Assembly (NCBI GenBank): GCA_016213265.1
Contig: JACRBA010000130.1
Location: 31,571-95,570, forward strand
Length of the DNA: 64,000 nt
Reading direction: 5' to 3'
Origin: Burkholderiales bacterium
GTDB taxonomy: Bacteria > Pseudomonadota > Gammaproteobacteria > Burkholderiales > Burkholderiaceae_C
Below are positions 51,101-58,755 of the stretch, one piece after another. Every line of letters begins with the position of its first letter. Position 1 is the stretch's first letter. The notes beneath the pieces were generated by a model. It was not told the origin of the DNA and did not search any database. It saw nothing but the letters and a program-made list of their open reading frames with translations. The position numbers and the translations under genes were made by a program.

Positions 51101-52497
51101 AGCTCCCAGGCGGAGCTCGACTGGGCGAGGCGCCGCAGGCGGGCCGCGTCGAGGTGCGGGCGCAGGGCGGCGAACTGCCCCTCGGCGCAGAAGAACGGGA
51201 TGAGCGACCACAGGAAGCGCTGGCCCACCCCGCCCCGCGCGGCGGGGTCGTCCAGTGACGCCGAGAGCGCGGCGGCGGGCGGCTCGCCGGCGATGACCCG
51301 CTCGTTGTAGCCGCGCAGCAGGCGCCACACGGCCACCGTGGACACGTCGTGTGCCGCGGCGTCCGCCAGCGGCTCGAGCGCGGCAGGCTCGCCGTCAGGC
51401 AGGGCCGATGCAGCAGCCGGTGCGGCCAGCGGCACGCCGAAGCGAACGGCCTGCTCACGCACGAATGCCTGCCGGTCCGTCGACAGCGCATGGGGCGCCA
51501 GCAGCCCCGCGGCGCGCAAATGCTCGAGCAGCAGCAGCAGGCTGTACTGCCGGTCGGCCCGGTGGGCGGGGTGCTCCTGCTCGGGCGCCGTGGCCTCCGC
51601 CTGCCGCTGCGCATCGAGCCAATCCGCCAGCTGGGCGCGCGGCCATGCCAATGCGCCCCCGTCCAGCGGCGCCCCGGCGCACCGCACCTCCAGTGACAGC
51701 GTGTCGGCGCCCGATGCCCAGACGGAGGCCGGCACTTCGATCTCGAACCCCAGACGGCCCCGCGGACTGCCCAGTGCGCGGGCCACGTCGTCGCGTTCGG
51801 TCCGGATGGCGGCGGCGTCGACGGCCAGGCCATCGACCCGCAGCTCGAGGGGCTCGTCCACCGCACCGGGCCAGCACACCCAGCCGTGCAGCACGCCGCG
51901 CTCCAGGCGTTCCACCTTGCCCAGCGGCGCCGCCATCGTGGCCAGCGACACGCCCGGCGGCAAGGCCGCCTGCAGGCGCCGATGCGCCTGGGCCAGCCAG
52001 GCCGTCTGGGCCGCGTCCAGGCCGTGCGGGCCGGGCGCCATCCATGGGCGCAGCTGATCCCACAGGCCGGCCAGCAGGTCGACACGGCCGTCGCGCATCA
52101 GGCCGTCGACCCATTCACGGGCACTCGTCGGCAGCGCCACGGCCTGCAGGTGCCCGCCGGCAGCCAACTCCACCCGGCGCACACGGCCGTCGTCCTGCCA
52201 AGCCTGCACGGGCAGCAGCAGCCGCCAACCCAGGCGGGCCTCCGCAGGCGCGTGGAGGGCGGCGTTCACGTCCGCGCGGTGCACGGGCTCGATCCGCGTC
52301 GGCACGGAAACGCCGTCGATGTGCAGCTGCGGCGGCGCCTCGCCGCCGGTGGCATCGGCCGACCAGCCCGTCACCCAGGGGCCGTCCACCCGCTCCACAT
52401 GCAGGTGGCCGGTGGGCGACCCGGTGGACGAGGAGGCGGGCGACGGCTCAGGGGCGGCGCGACCGAGCAGGGAGGCGAGCAAGGGCGGGCGGGCCAT
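48148..52497 (-). CDS. Giant multi-domain glycosyltransferase (beta domains, helical region, GT31-like and GT2-like)
   Basis: A 1449-residue protein, the largest in the window. Residues about 30-130 and 190-275 are two copies of a beta-type domain (WVTGWSADATGG, LHIDGVSVPTRIEP; GVLHGWVCWPGAVDEPLELR, DGLAVDAAAIR). Residues about 300-850 are a long helical alanine-rich region without known motif. Residues about 860-1060 resemble GT31 galactosyltransferases: VYSCQRNLATRVQAIRDTWG, DAYEELPAKTLALVEW and LKIDDDCHLAVDAYF with the DDD metal site near 949. Residues about 1165-1449 are a GT2/GT92-like domain with VARNERVLMPHFLAHYRQLG and ADIDEFLVYP. Two catalytic centres in one chain suggest synthesis of a disaccharide unit. 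Confidence 0.8.
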   Translation of the reverse strand: MARPPLLASLLGRAAPEPSPASSSTGSPTGHLHVERVDGPWVTGWSADATGGEAPPQLHIDGVSVPTRIEPVHRADVNAALHAPAEARLGWRLLLPVQAWQDDGRVRRVELAAGGHLQAVALPTSAREWVDGLMRDGRVDLLAGLWDQLRPWMAPGPHGLDAAQTAWLAQAHRRLQAALPPGVSLATMAAPLGKVERLERGVLHGWVCWPGAVDEPLELRVDGLAVDAAAIRTERDDVARALGSPRGRLGFEIEVPASVWASGADTLSLEVRCAGAPLDGGALAWPRAQLADWLDAQRQAEATAPEQEHPAHRADRQYSLLLLLEHLRAAGLLAPHALSTDRQAFVREQAVRFGVPLAAPAAASALPDGEPAALEPLADAAAHDVSTVAVWRLLRGYNERVIAGEPPAAALSASLDDPAARGGVGQRFLWSLIPFFCAEGQFAALRPHLDAARLRRLAQSSSAWELSLVLPEAALAGDHTLATAVMRRLADGAAGWVNTECVAAAVRASLQPGDQGVVDPPVAEFLQAVLDHFEHLGRAPYWSRLHDRHLMGALVDLLAAESLLTDRLIYWAQDVATRLYALVPDFWAALDAAPAPSGGWGSACVEARALYTAVGDALAGQGGSHAALAALTRLKVLGNVDADACGREIAMDVLAADPLQAAALCGTPDEAVRLAAHPSAPPLAGWVAQPAALADRIARLADVPAPPGRRALPELVAACLHGAGQPLTAPQQAALRRLAGREGAYLGVRLAAEHWLAGAARLATAEALATLVAWRDLWFHAFDDAAEHPLPPAPLSASYSRLDAAVRSGGLPADLSGALGRVVGELRRALTGRHGDLVRELEGGLRPLPAALAADAAEAGAAGRSVLVAVYSCQRNLATRVQAIRDTWGRDLDARGIPWVVVVGDGDGQLGDDRVLRLAVSDAYEELPAKTLALVEWAWRQTPFEHLLKIDDDCHLAVDAYFAQSAFLAHHYHGRRLHRGIGGTDRTWHQARSHRARAAASADKSPEPSTYADGGAGYVLSRLAMGQVVQALSTTRGARLTRSAFLEDKLLGDLLASRGITLASHGHYTLIRRRFGQGDVAGAAGPTRALPVNAYDNLFLPGPASPTLVTHLDGHEDMADVQAGQARAELLPHRLWPSCAPVRLGGEGTNQLELLSPPARARALRDAPVVVVAVARNERVLMPHFLAHYRQLGVQAFAIVDNLSDDGTREFLGAQDDVVLYSADTQYRHSHYGVSWQQAVLAGHRLGRWAIVADIDEFLVYPDSETRPVDDWLASLDAGGHDAAQVLMVDMYPAGDLDGADFSHAAPFDAAPCHDEQALLPWALGSGAYSNGRTYLSGLRHRLIPDSAPNLYTSQKIAVFRYRPWVRLSEGLHYASNLRPAPEPVWFAHFKYHAGFRTKVLTEVARQQHFNGAEEYRKYAALLAEARGSLVDPRVTRTWHGSRTWTRDA

Positions 52498-52500
52498 GGG

Positions 52501-55143
52501 TCAGGCGGCGGTCCTCAGGGGGAGGGGGGCCGCCACGGTCACCGCGTCCAGCAGCTGCACCGCGAGCTCCTGCGGCCGGTCGGCCAGCGCGAGGGGCAGC
52601 GTCAAGTGGTGCGGGTCATGCGCCCGCGCGCGCTCGGCCTGTGCCCCGAGGTCGAACACGGCGATGCGACGGCCGCTGCGCAGCGCCCCCGACAGCACGT
52701 AGCAATAGGTCTCGGGCCAGATCGACGGAATGAGCACGATGTGGGGATCGGCGGCGGCGATGCGCTCGAGCAGTTCGTTGTCGAAATAGCGCCCCAGGAG
52801 CGTGACGCCCTGCTCGGCCAGGCGCGGGTCGTCCATGGAGTAACCCAGCAGCGCCACCGACAGCGGCAGGCGCTGCTCCCGCGCACAGCGCGCCAGGCCA
52901 TGCACCACGTCGTAGCCCTTGATGCGGCTGATCGCACCGACGACCAGCACGCGCACCGGCTCGTCCGGTGCACGCGTGGGCAGCGGCAGTTCCCGCGGCT
53001 GCGGGTCGTCCTCGTGCGGCTCGACGGTCACCTGCAGCTGCGGGGCCATCTGCGCCAGGCGGCGGGCCACGTCGCCGGAGGGCACCACCACCTGGCTCGC
53101 CGCCGAGAGCAGCTGCAGCGACTCGGCCCGCCAGGCCTCGATCGGCCCCGTCTGCTCGACCATGCGGTCCTGGGCGAGGCAGCGGTTGCACTCGGCCACG
53201 CTGGGCTCGCCGCAGTAGCGGCCATCGGGCGTGACCAGGTTCACCCGCGGACAGACGGCGTAGTAGTCGTGCACCGCCAGGCGGATGGCCACGCCCATGC
53301 GCCGTGCCACCGCGATCAGCTGCTGCGCCGTGCCCACCGGGAAGTCGATCAGGTGGTGCAGGTGGATCTCCCGGATGTCGAGCTCGCGCAGCGCTTCCTC
53401 GAGCATGCCGTCCACACGCAGCGGCAGCGTGGCCAGGTTGTGCAGGCCATACACGCCGGGGTGCAGCAGGGCCACGCAACCCGGCTCGTGCGAGGGCCGC
53501 AGCTCGAACGCGGCCGCCCCCTGGTTGAGCAACTGCTGCGACTGCTCCAGCAGGTGTCGCTCGGTGCCGCCGCCGCGGTTGTGGCAGACCAGCAGGACGT
53601 TGCGGTCGCTCTTCAGGCGCTTGAGCCGCGCCAGATCGATGCGCGCCCGGTACACCCAGGCGGGGTCGTCCTGGATGTGGCGGGCCACGTCGGCCTCGTA
53701 GTGCGGATGCAGGCGTCCCAGCGTCTTGATCGCCTTGGCCGTGCGCTCGGCCGCCTCGCCCTTGAAGCTCACCGAGCCCACGTGGCGCACATAGACGTCG
53801 CAGGCCAGCGCGTTGGACCAGCCACGGCGGATCGCCCGCTGGCAGAAGTCGTTCTCCTCGCCGTAACCGCGGCCGAAGTGCCGCTCGTCGAGCAGGCCGA
53901 TGTCGCGCACCGCGTCGCGCCGCATGTACATGCAAAAGCCCACGCCGGTGGGCGTGGTCACGTGGCGCAAGGTGTTCACCTCGGCCGCCAGCCGGTCGAT
54001 CTCGGCGTGGTCCACTTCCAGCGCGAGCCGGTTGTCACTCAGCGTCTCGGGGTAGCTGCAGATCGTGGCATTGTTCGACAGCGGCGTGATGGTGGCCAGG
54101 CGCGGGTGCTCGGCGGCGTGCCGCAGCAGCCGGTCGAGCCAGTCGTTGTAGACCTCGGTGTCGCTGTTGAGAATCACCACATCGCGCTCGCGGTGCATGC
54201 GCAGACCGTGGTTCACGGTCTTCACGAAGCCCTGGTTGCTGCGGTGCTGCTCCAGCGTGAAGAGGTCGCGCTGGGCCAGGCTGCGCAGCATGGCGTTGAG
54301 CTCGGGCACCGGGCCGGCATCGTTGATGACGATCAGCTCGAAGGGCGTGCTGACCGGTGCGTTCAACACCGTCCACAGGCAGCGCAGCGTCTCCTGGGCG
54401 CCGCCGTAGACGGGAATGATCACGTCGACCAACGGCTCGCCCGCGCGGGCCCGCGGCTGCAACGTGGCCCACCGGGCGGGGTCGAGCATGTCTTCCTCGA
54501 CCGGCGCAGTGAGCGCCAGAGACGGCGGGGGCTGGTCGGCTGCCGTGGAGGGGCCGGCAGCCGCATGGATGTGATGCGCCAGTTCGCCACTGGCGAACAG
54601 CGACAGCGGGTTGCCCTTGGATACGCGCAGGCCGGGACGCGAGCCGAGCAGCCGGCGCATGTCTACACCGGGCAGCGGGCTGCGTCCTTCGCGCCAGCCC
54701 CAGCGCTGGAAGTGCTCCAGCGCATCGAGGCCGGACTGTGCCACGTCCGGGTTGCTCTGCAGGTAGTACTCGGCGTCGAACCAGGGCGTGGGCGACAGCC
54801 CGCGGAAACGCGTGACCAGGCCATAGTGCAGCAGCCGGTTGATGCCGTGCCGCTCGCCGCAATGGCTGTCGTAGTGGCGCAGGTCGAACAGCGGCGTGGG
54901 CGACAGGTTGGCCGCATCCCCCACCGTGACGTAGTGGCGCAGGGGCGACATGCCCCGCAGTTCGCCGGGCTCGATCTGCGACAGGTAGTGTTCGCGATCA
55001 AACAGGCCGAGGCGGCGCGTGAGCTCGACCTCGAAGTTGAGCAAGGCCCGGCGGTTGCCCCACATGCGGCCGACGGCACGCATCAGGCGGATGCTCTGCA
55101 GCATCACCTGGGCGTCGAAGGCTCGCTTGGGAACGGCAATCAC
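52501..55143 (-). CDS. Bifunctional GT2-GT4 glycosyltransferase
   Basis: An 880-residue protein. Residues about 40-190 are a helical N-terminal region with repeated FD-x-xYY/HYL segments (LFDREHYLSQIEPGELRGMS, WFDAEYYLQSNPDVAQSGLD), frequent before such GT2 domains. Residues about 235-490 are a GT2 domain with VDVIIPVYGGAQETLRCLW, VVILNSDTEVYNDWLDRLL and GVGFCMYMRRDAVRDIGLLD. Residues about 510-880 are a GT4-like domain with LLVCHNRGGGTERHLLEQSQ, VLVVGAISRIKGYDVVHGLA and IPSIWPETYCYVLSGALRSG. It probably builds two consecutive linkages. It lies 44 bp downstream of the KpsD-like gene and 3 bp upstream of the giant GT gene. Confidence 0.87.
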   Translation of the reverse strand: MIAVPKRAFDAQVMLQSIRLMRAVGRMWGNRRALLNFEVELTRRLGLFDREHYLSQIEPGELRGMSPLRHYVTVGDAANLSPTPLFDLRHYDSHCGERHGINRLLHYGLVTRFRGLSPTPWFDAEYYLQSNPDVAQSGLDALEHFQRWGWREGRSPLPGVDMRRLLGSRPGLRVSKGNPLSLFASGELAHHIHAAAGPSTAADQPPPSLALTAPVEEDMLDPARWATLQPRARAGEPLVDVIIPVYGGAQETLRCLWTVLNAPVSTPFELIVINDAGPVPELNAMLRSLAQRDLFTLEQHRSNQGFVKTVNHGLRMHRERDVVILNSDTEVYNDWLDRLLRHAAEHPRLATITPLSNNATICSYPETLSDNRLALEVDHAEIDRLAAEVNTLRHVTTPTGVGFCMYMRRDAVRDIGLLDERHFGRGYGEENDFCQRAIRRGWSNALACDVYVRHVGSVSFKGEAAERTAKAIKTLGRLHPHYEADVARHIQDDPAWVYRARIDLARLKRLKSDRNVLLVCHNRGGGTERHLLEQSQQLLNQGAAAFELRPSHEPGCVALLHPGVYGLHNLATLPLRVDGMLEEALRELDIREIHLHHLIDFPVGTAQQLIAVARRMGVAIRLAVHDYYAVCPRVNLVTPDGRYCGEPSVAECNRCLAQDRMVEQTGPIEAWRAESLQLLSAASQVVVPSGDVARRLAQMAPQLQVTVEPHEDDPQPRELPLPTRAPDEPVRVLVVGAISRIKGYDVVHGLARCAREQRLPLSVALLGYSMDDPRLAEQGVTLLGRYFDNELLERIAAADPHIVLIPSIWPETYCYVLSGALRSGRRIAVFDLGAQAERARAHDPHHLTLPLALADRPQELAVQLLDAVTVAAPLPLRTAA

Positions 55144-55186
55144 AAGAGGGCCTCCGGCCCCCGGGCATGCGCCCGGGGGAGCGCGG

Positions 55187-56962
55187 TCAGAAGCTGGTCA
55201 GCACCTTGGCGGAGATCGCCAGCTGGTAGAGGATGGACGTGATGCCACGCGCGACCTCGACCCACTTGGTCTCCACCTTCGGGAACACGATGATCTCGTC
55301 ACCAGGGCCGGGCACGGAGCCCGACGGGGCGATGCTGCCGTCCGGCCGCAGCAGCAGCGTCTTGGTGCGGTCCGAACGCTGCGTGTAGCCGCCCACCAAC
55401 TCGACGTAGTCGTCCACCGAGTAGCTCGGCGAGTACACCAGCGTGTTGGCGAAGGTGACCTCGCCGCTCACCGCCACGAGGTTGCTCACCTCCGGCACAC
55501 GGACGACATCGCCGTCTTCCATGATGGTCTCGCCCTGCTGGTCCTTGGCGGCGAGCACCACCTGGCCCTTGGGCTGGATCTGCCGCGCGCGCTCGACGAA
55601 CTGCAGGATCAGGTCGGCCTCTGTCTTGCGCAGGTTGGCCTCTTCCATGGTGGAGGAACGGCCGGTGAGCGCGGTGACCTCGAGGCCGCGCAGCGTCTGG
55701 TCCAGGCTCTCCTTCTGGCGCGCGGCGACCGAGCGGCGGTACAGCTGCAAGGCGCTCATGTTGGCCTGCGGCGCCGGCTTCAGGCGCGCGATCACATCCT
55801 TCAGCTTGGCGCCGTAGGGCATCACGAACGAGCGCTCGCCCAGGTGGGCGCCCTCGATGCGCACCAGGATGGTCGCGGGGTACTTGTCGGCGGTGAACGC
55901 CACTTCGTCACCACCCTGGATGACCACGTCGCCCGCCTTCTCGATGGGGTGGTACTCGCTGCGGCGCTCGGCGCCGATGGAGCGCACGATGCTGATGTGG
56001 GTGGCGCTGGACCGCGGCTGTGCCAGGGCCATGAGCTCGCTGGCCGTGACCTGCGGCTTGGACAGCTCGAACTGGTAGGGGTTGAGCACTTCGCCGGACA
56101 CCACGACGGCGTGGCGGCGCGGCGGCACGACGATGGTGTCGCCGTCCTGCAGCTGCAGCGCAGCGATCTCGCCCTTGAGCAGGAACTGGTACAGGTCGAT
56201 GCGCGCGCGCATCTTGCCGTTGCGCATCACGTCGACGGCCAGGTAGGAGCCGCGGTCGGGATCGATACCACCGGCGCGGTCGAGGTAGTACAGCACCGAG
56301 TCGGACGACAGGCCGCCGTACAGGCCGGGCGCTCGCACGAAGCCGGTCACGTAGATCTTCACCGGCTGGGCGGCCTCCAGCGTGGCGTACACGCCGACGT
56401 TGGCACGGAACACCTTCTTGACCGAGTTGTCGACCAGCTGGTTGAGGTCGCCGTTGCGCACGCCCACCACCTTCACCGGCCCGACGTTGGGGATGAAGAT
56501 GTTGCCTTGCGCGTCCACCGGCTGCACCGCCTCGTACACCGTGGCGCCCCACAGGCGCACCAGCACGCGGTCACCGATGGCCAGCTGGTAGTCGGGGTTG
56601 AAGCCGCTGAACGTGACGGCGCCGAAGCGGCCGCTGAACATCTGAGAACCGAACACCACCGGGCGAGCGCCCGTGGTGGCGGTGGGCGTGGCGGGCAGTG
56701 GCGCGGTCACGGGGACCGGCGCCACGACCGGCGCACCCACTGGCACCGGGGCCGTGGGGGAGGCGGCGGTGCCGGCCGTGGGCACGCCCGCGTTGGGCGT
56801 CGGCTGGGTGGCCGTCGTGGTGCCTGTGGTGGGCGTCGAGCTGCTCGACGGCGGCACGTTGCCGTAGGCCGGCGGGTAGTTGGGCGACTGGGCCGCCACC
56901 GGCGCGGCAAACAGACCGACCGTCAGCACGGCCATCAGGGCATGGGTGAGAAAGCGGTTCAT
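55187..56962 (-). CDS. KpsD-like capsule polysaccharide export protein (OPX family)
   Basis: A 591-residue periplasmic or outer-membrane protein. Residues 1-24 are a signal peptide ending VAAQ. Residues 25-97 are a Pro/Thr/Ala-rich linker. A Poly_export domain begins near 120 (FNPDYQLAIGDRVLVRLWGA), followed by several SLBB-type repeats (IYVTGFVRAPGLYGG, VVVSGEVLNPYQFEL, VAVSGEVTFANTLVY). The C-terminus ends in a possible membrane-contact segment. It has no lipobox and is much longer than the EpsE-type protein of the same window, as expected for KpsD of ABC-dependent capsules. It follows the KpsE-like gene by 5 bp. Confidence 0.9.
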   Translation of the reverse strand: MNRFLTHALMAVLTVGLFAAPVAAQSPNYPPAYGNVPPSSSSTPTTGTTTATQPTPNAGVPTAGTAASPTAPVPVGAPVVAPVPVTAPLPATPTATTGARPVVFGSQMFSGRFGAVTFSGFNPDYQLAIGDRVLVRLWGATVYEAVQPVDAQGNIFIPNVGPVKVVGVRNGDLNQLVDNSVKKVFRANVGVYATLEAAQPVKIYVTGFVRAPGLYGGLSSDSVLYYLDRAGGIDPDRGSYLAVDVMRNGKMRARIDLYQFLLKGEIAALQLQDGDTIVVPPRRHAVVVSGEVLNPYQFELSKPQVTASELMALAQPRSSATHISIVRSIGAERRSEYHPIEKAGDVVIQGGDEVAFTADKYPATILVRIEGAHLGERSFVMPYGAKLKDVIARLKPAPQANMSALQLYRRSVAARQKESLDQTLRGLEVTALTGRSSTMEEANLRKTEADLILQFVERARQIQPKGQVVLAAKDQQGETIMEDGDVVRVPEVSNLVAVSGEVTFANTLVYSPSYSVDDYVELVGGYTQRSDRTKTLLLRPDGSIAPSGSVPGPGDEIIVFPKVETKWVEVARGITSILYQLAISAKVLTSF

Positions 56963-56967
56963 GGCGG

Positions 56968-58071
56968 TCAGTCCTGATGTTCCTGGATGGTGGCAGCGAC
57001 GAGGCGAACCACCGCGTAGGTGATCAAGCACAGCGCGAACAGTGTCAGCAGGTTATAGATGCGCCGGGGGTACTCGGCGGTTTCCGCACGGGTCGGCGGC
57101 TCGACGATGACCAGGCTCTTGATCTTGCGCGCGGCCTCGATGCGCGCGGCTTCGAGGGCGGCGGAGGCCGACTTGTAGCCGTCTTCGGCAATCACGCTGG
57201 CCAGCAGCAGGCTCTGGTATTCGGTGTTGAGCGTGCCCAACCGGTCGCCGCCCTGCGCATTGGTGGTGCGCGCCTTCTCGGCCTCCAGCTGGGCCCGGTT
57301 GGCGGCGATCTGGTCGCGCAGCGTCACCACTTGCGGCGCGCTCGGCTGCATGAACGACAGCAGGCTCTTCAGCTCCGCCTCCTGGCGAGCGATGCTGGCC
57401 TGCAGCTCCGCCGTCAACGCCGTGGCCGCGGCCGACTGGGCCAGCGGGTCCAGGATCTTGTTGGCGGTCTGGAAGGCCACGACCTTGCCCTTGGCCTCCT
57501 GCAGGCGCTTGGACGCCGCGTCCAACTCGCCTTGCGAGAACTTCATCTGCTCTGCCGCCACGCGGTGGGAGAACGCGTTGACGAACCGCTCGGCGTGGTC
57601 GAGGATGGCCCGGTTCAGCTTTTGCGCCGTTTCGGCGTCGAAGCCCTGGGTGCGGATGGTCAGCAGGCCGTTGACGTCGCTGAACTCCAGCTCCACGCGC
57701 GAGCGGTAGTAGCGCACCCACCACTCGACGCTCGTGCCGGGCCACAGGCGGTAGAAGATGTCCGCGCGCGGCTGCTCGAAATGCTCGCGCAGCTTCAGCT
57801 GGCCATCGAGCTCGCGCGCCAGGGTGCCGGAATGCACGTAGTTGAGCAGGTACAGCGTGTCTTCCCACGACAGCAGGCCACTGCCGCTGCCCAGGGAGAT
57901 GGTGCCGCCCGGCCCCGGCGTGACCACGGCCGACTTCACCGCCACGATGGACTCGCTGGTGTAGCGGTCCGACGCGACCAGGGTGTAGTAGAGCGCCCCA
58001 AGGATCATGGGCACGGCGATCAGCGCGAGCTGCAGTCGCCGTGGCGTGAATGCGGAAGCCTTGAACTTCAT
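56968..58071 (-). CDS. KpsE-like capsule export inner-membrane protein (PCP-3)
   Basis: A 367-residue protein. It has an N-terminal transmembrane helix (LALIAVPMILGALYYTLVAS), a periplasmic region with coiled coils at about 185-310 and a C-terminal helix (IYNLLTLFALCLITYAVVRL) with a short cytoplasmic end. The opening DRYTSESIVAVKSA and the PRRIYNLLTL stretch are typical of KpsE/BexC/CtrB proteins. These link the ABC transporter in the inner membrane to the KpsD-type outer channel. Overlap with the kpsT stop is 4 bp. Confidence 0.9.
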   Translation of the reverse strand: MKFKASAFTPRRLQLALIAVPMILGALYYTLVASDRYTSESIVAVKSAVVTPGPGGTISLGSGSGLLSWEDTLYLLNYVHSGTLARELDGQLKLREHFEQPRADIFYRLWPGTSVEWWVRYYRSRVELEFSDVNGLLTIRTQGFDAETAQKLNRAILDHAERFVNAFSHRVAAEQMKFSQGELDAASKRLQEAKGKVVAFQTANKILDPLAQSAAATALTAELQASIARQEAELKSLLSFMQPSAPQVVTLRDQIAANRAQLEAEKARTTNAQGGDRLGTLNTEYQSLLLASVIAEDGYKSASAALEAARIEAARKIKSLVIVEPPTRAETAEYPRRIYNLLTLFALCLITYAVVRLVAATIQEHQD

Positions 58072-58742
58072 GGTTGGGTTGCCTTGATGAGTGCCTGGAA
58101 GGCGCCGATGCCTTCGTCGACGTCCTCGTAATAGTGGGCGTGCCCGTCGTTCAGGAACACCACCGAGCTGCACAGGTCCTTGATGTCCTTCATGTTGTGG
58201 GACACCAGGATGACGCCCGCGCCGGCCAGCTTCTCGCGGAACACTTCAGCGGCCTTGCGGCGGAAGATCGGGTCGCCGACGGCCATCACCTCGTCGATGA
58301 GGTAGTAGTCAAAGTCGAAGGCCATGCTCACCCCGAAGGCCACCCGCGCGCGCATGCCGGGAGAGTACGAGCGCATCGGCAGGTCGAAGTAGTCACCGAT
58401 CTCGGCGAATGAGCGCACGTACTCGATCTTCTCGCGCATCTCGTCGCCCGTGGCGCCGAACACGCGACAGACGAAGCGCACGTTGTCACGCGCACTGAGC
58501 ATGCCCTGGAACCCGCCCGACAGGCCCACGGGCCAGGAAATGGTGGACTCGCTCACCACCTCTCCCGCATCCGGCGTGTCGATGCCCGCCATCAGGCTGA
58601 GCAGCGTGGTCTTGCCGGCCCCGTTTCGGCCGATGAGCCCCACGCCGCCACCGGTGGGCAGCTTGAAGCTCAGGTCGCGGAACACGTACTTGCGCCCGTG
58701 CCGCGAGGGGAACGACTTGGTGAGCTTGCGGATCTCGATCAT
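58068..58742 (-). CDS. kpsT: Capsule polysaccharide ABC transporter, ATP-binding subunit
   Basis: A 224-residue ATPase. Walker A GLIGRNGAGKTTLLSLMAG is near residue 36, the signature-like SYSPGMRARVAFGVSMAFDFD near 130 and Walker B DYYLIDEVMAVGDP near 150, followed by the H-loop ILVSHN. The sequence AFDFDYYLIDEV is especially close to KpsT/BexA/CtrD proteins. It powers export of lipid-linked capsule polymer across the inner membrane together with KpsM, encoded 13 bp upstream. No C-terminal carbohydrate-binding domain is present, so it is KpsT-like, not Wzt-like. Confidence 0.94.
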   Translation of the reverse strand: MIEIRKLTKSFPSRHGRKYVFRDLSFKLPTGGGVGLIGRNGAGKTTLLSLMAGIDTPDAGEVVSESTISWPVGLSGGFQGMLSARDNVRFVCRVFGATGDEMREKIEYVRSFAEIGDYFDLPMRSYSPGMRARVAFGVSMAFDFDYYLIDEVMAVGDPIFRRKAAEVFREKLAGAGVILVSHNMKDIKDLCSSVVFLNDGHAHYYEDVDEGIGAFQALIKATQP

Positions 58743-58755
58743 CGCGGGTCCTGCC

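Noticed and set aside
51886..55242. A plus-strand frame of 1118 codons opposite the GT2-GT4 gene and the start of the giant GT gene
   Set aside because: It spans two genes with strong glycosyltransferase motifs on the other strand and shows only His/Gln/Val/Ala-rich shadow sequence.
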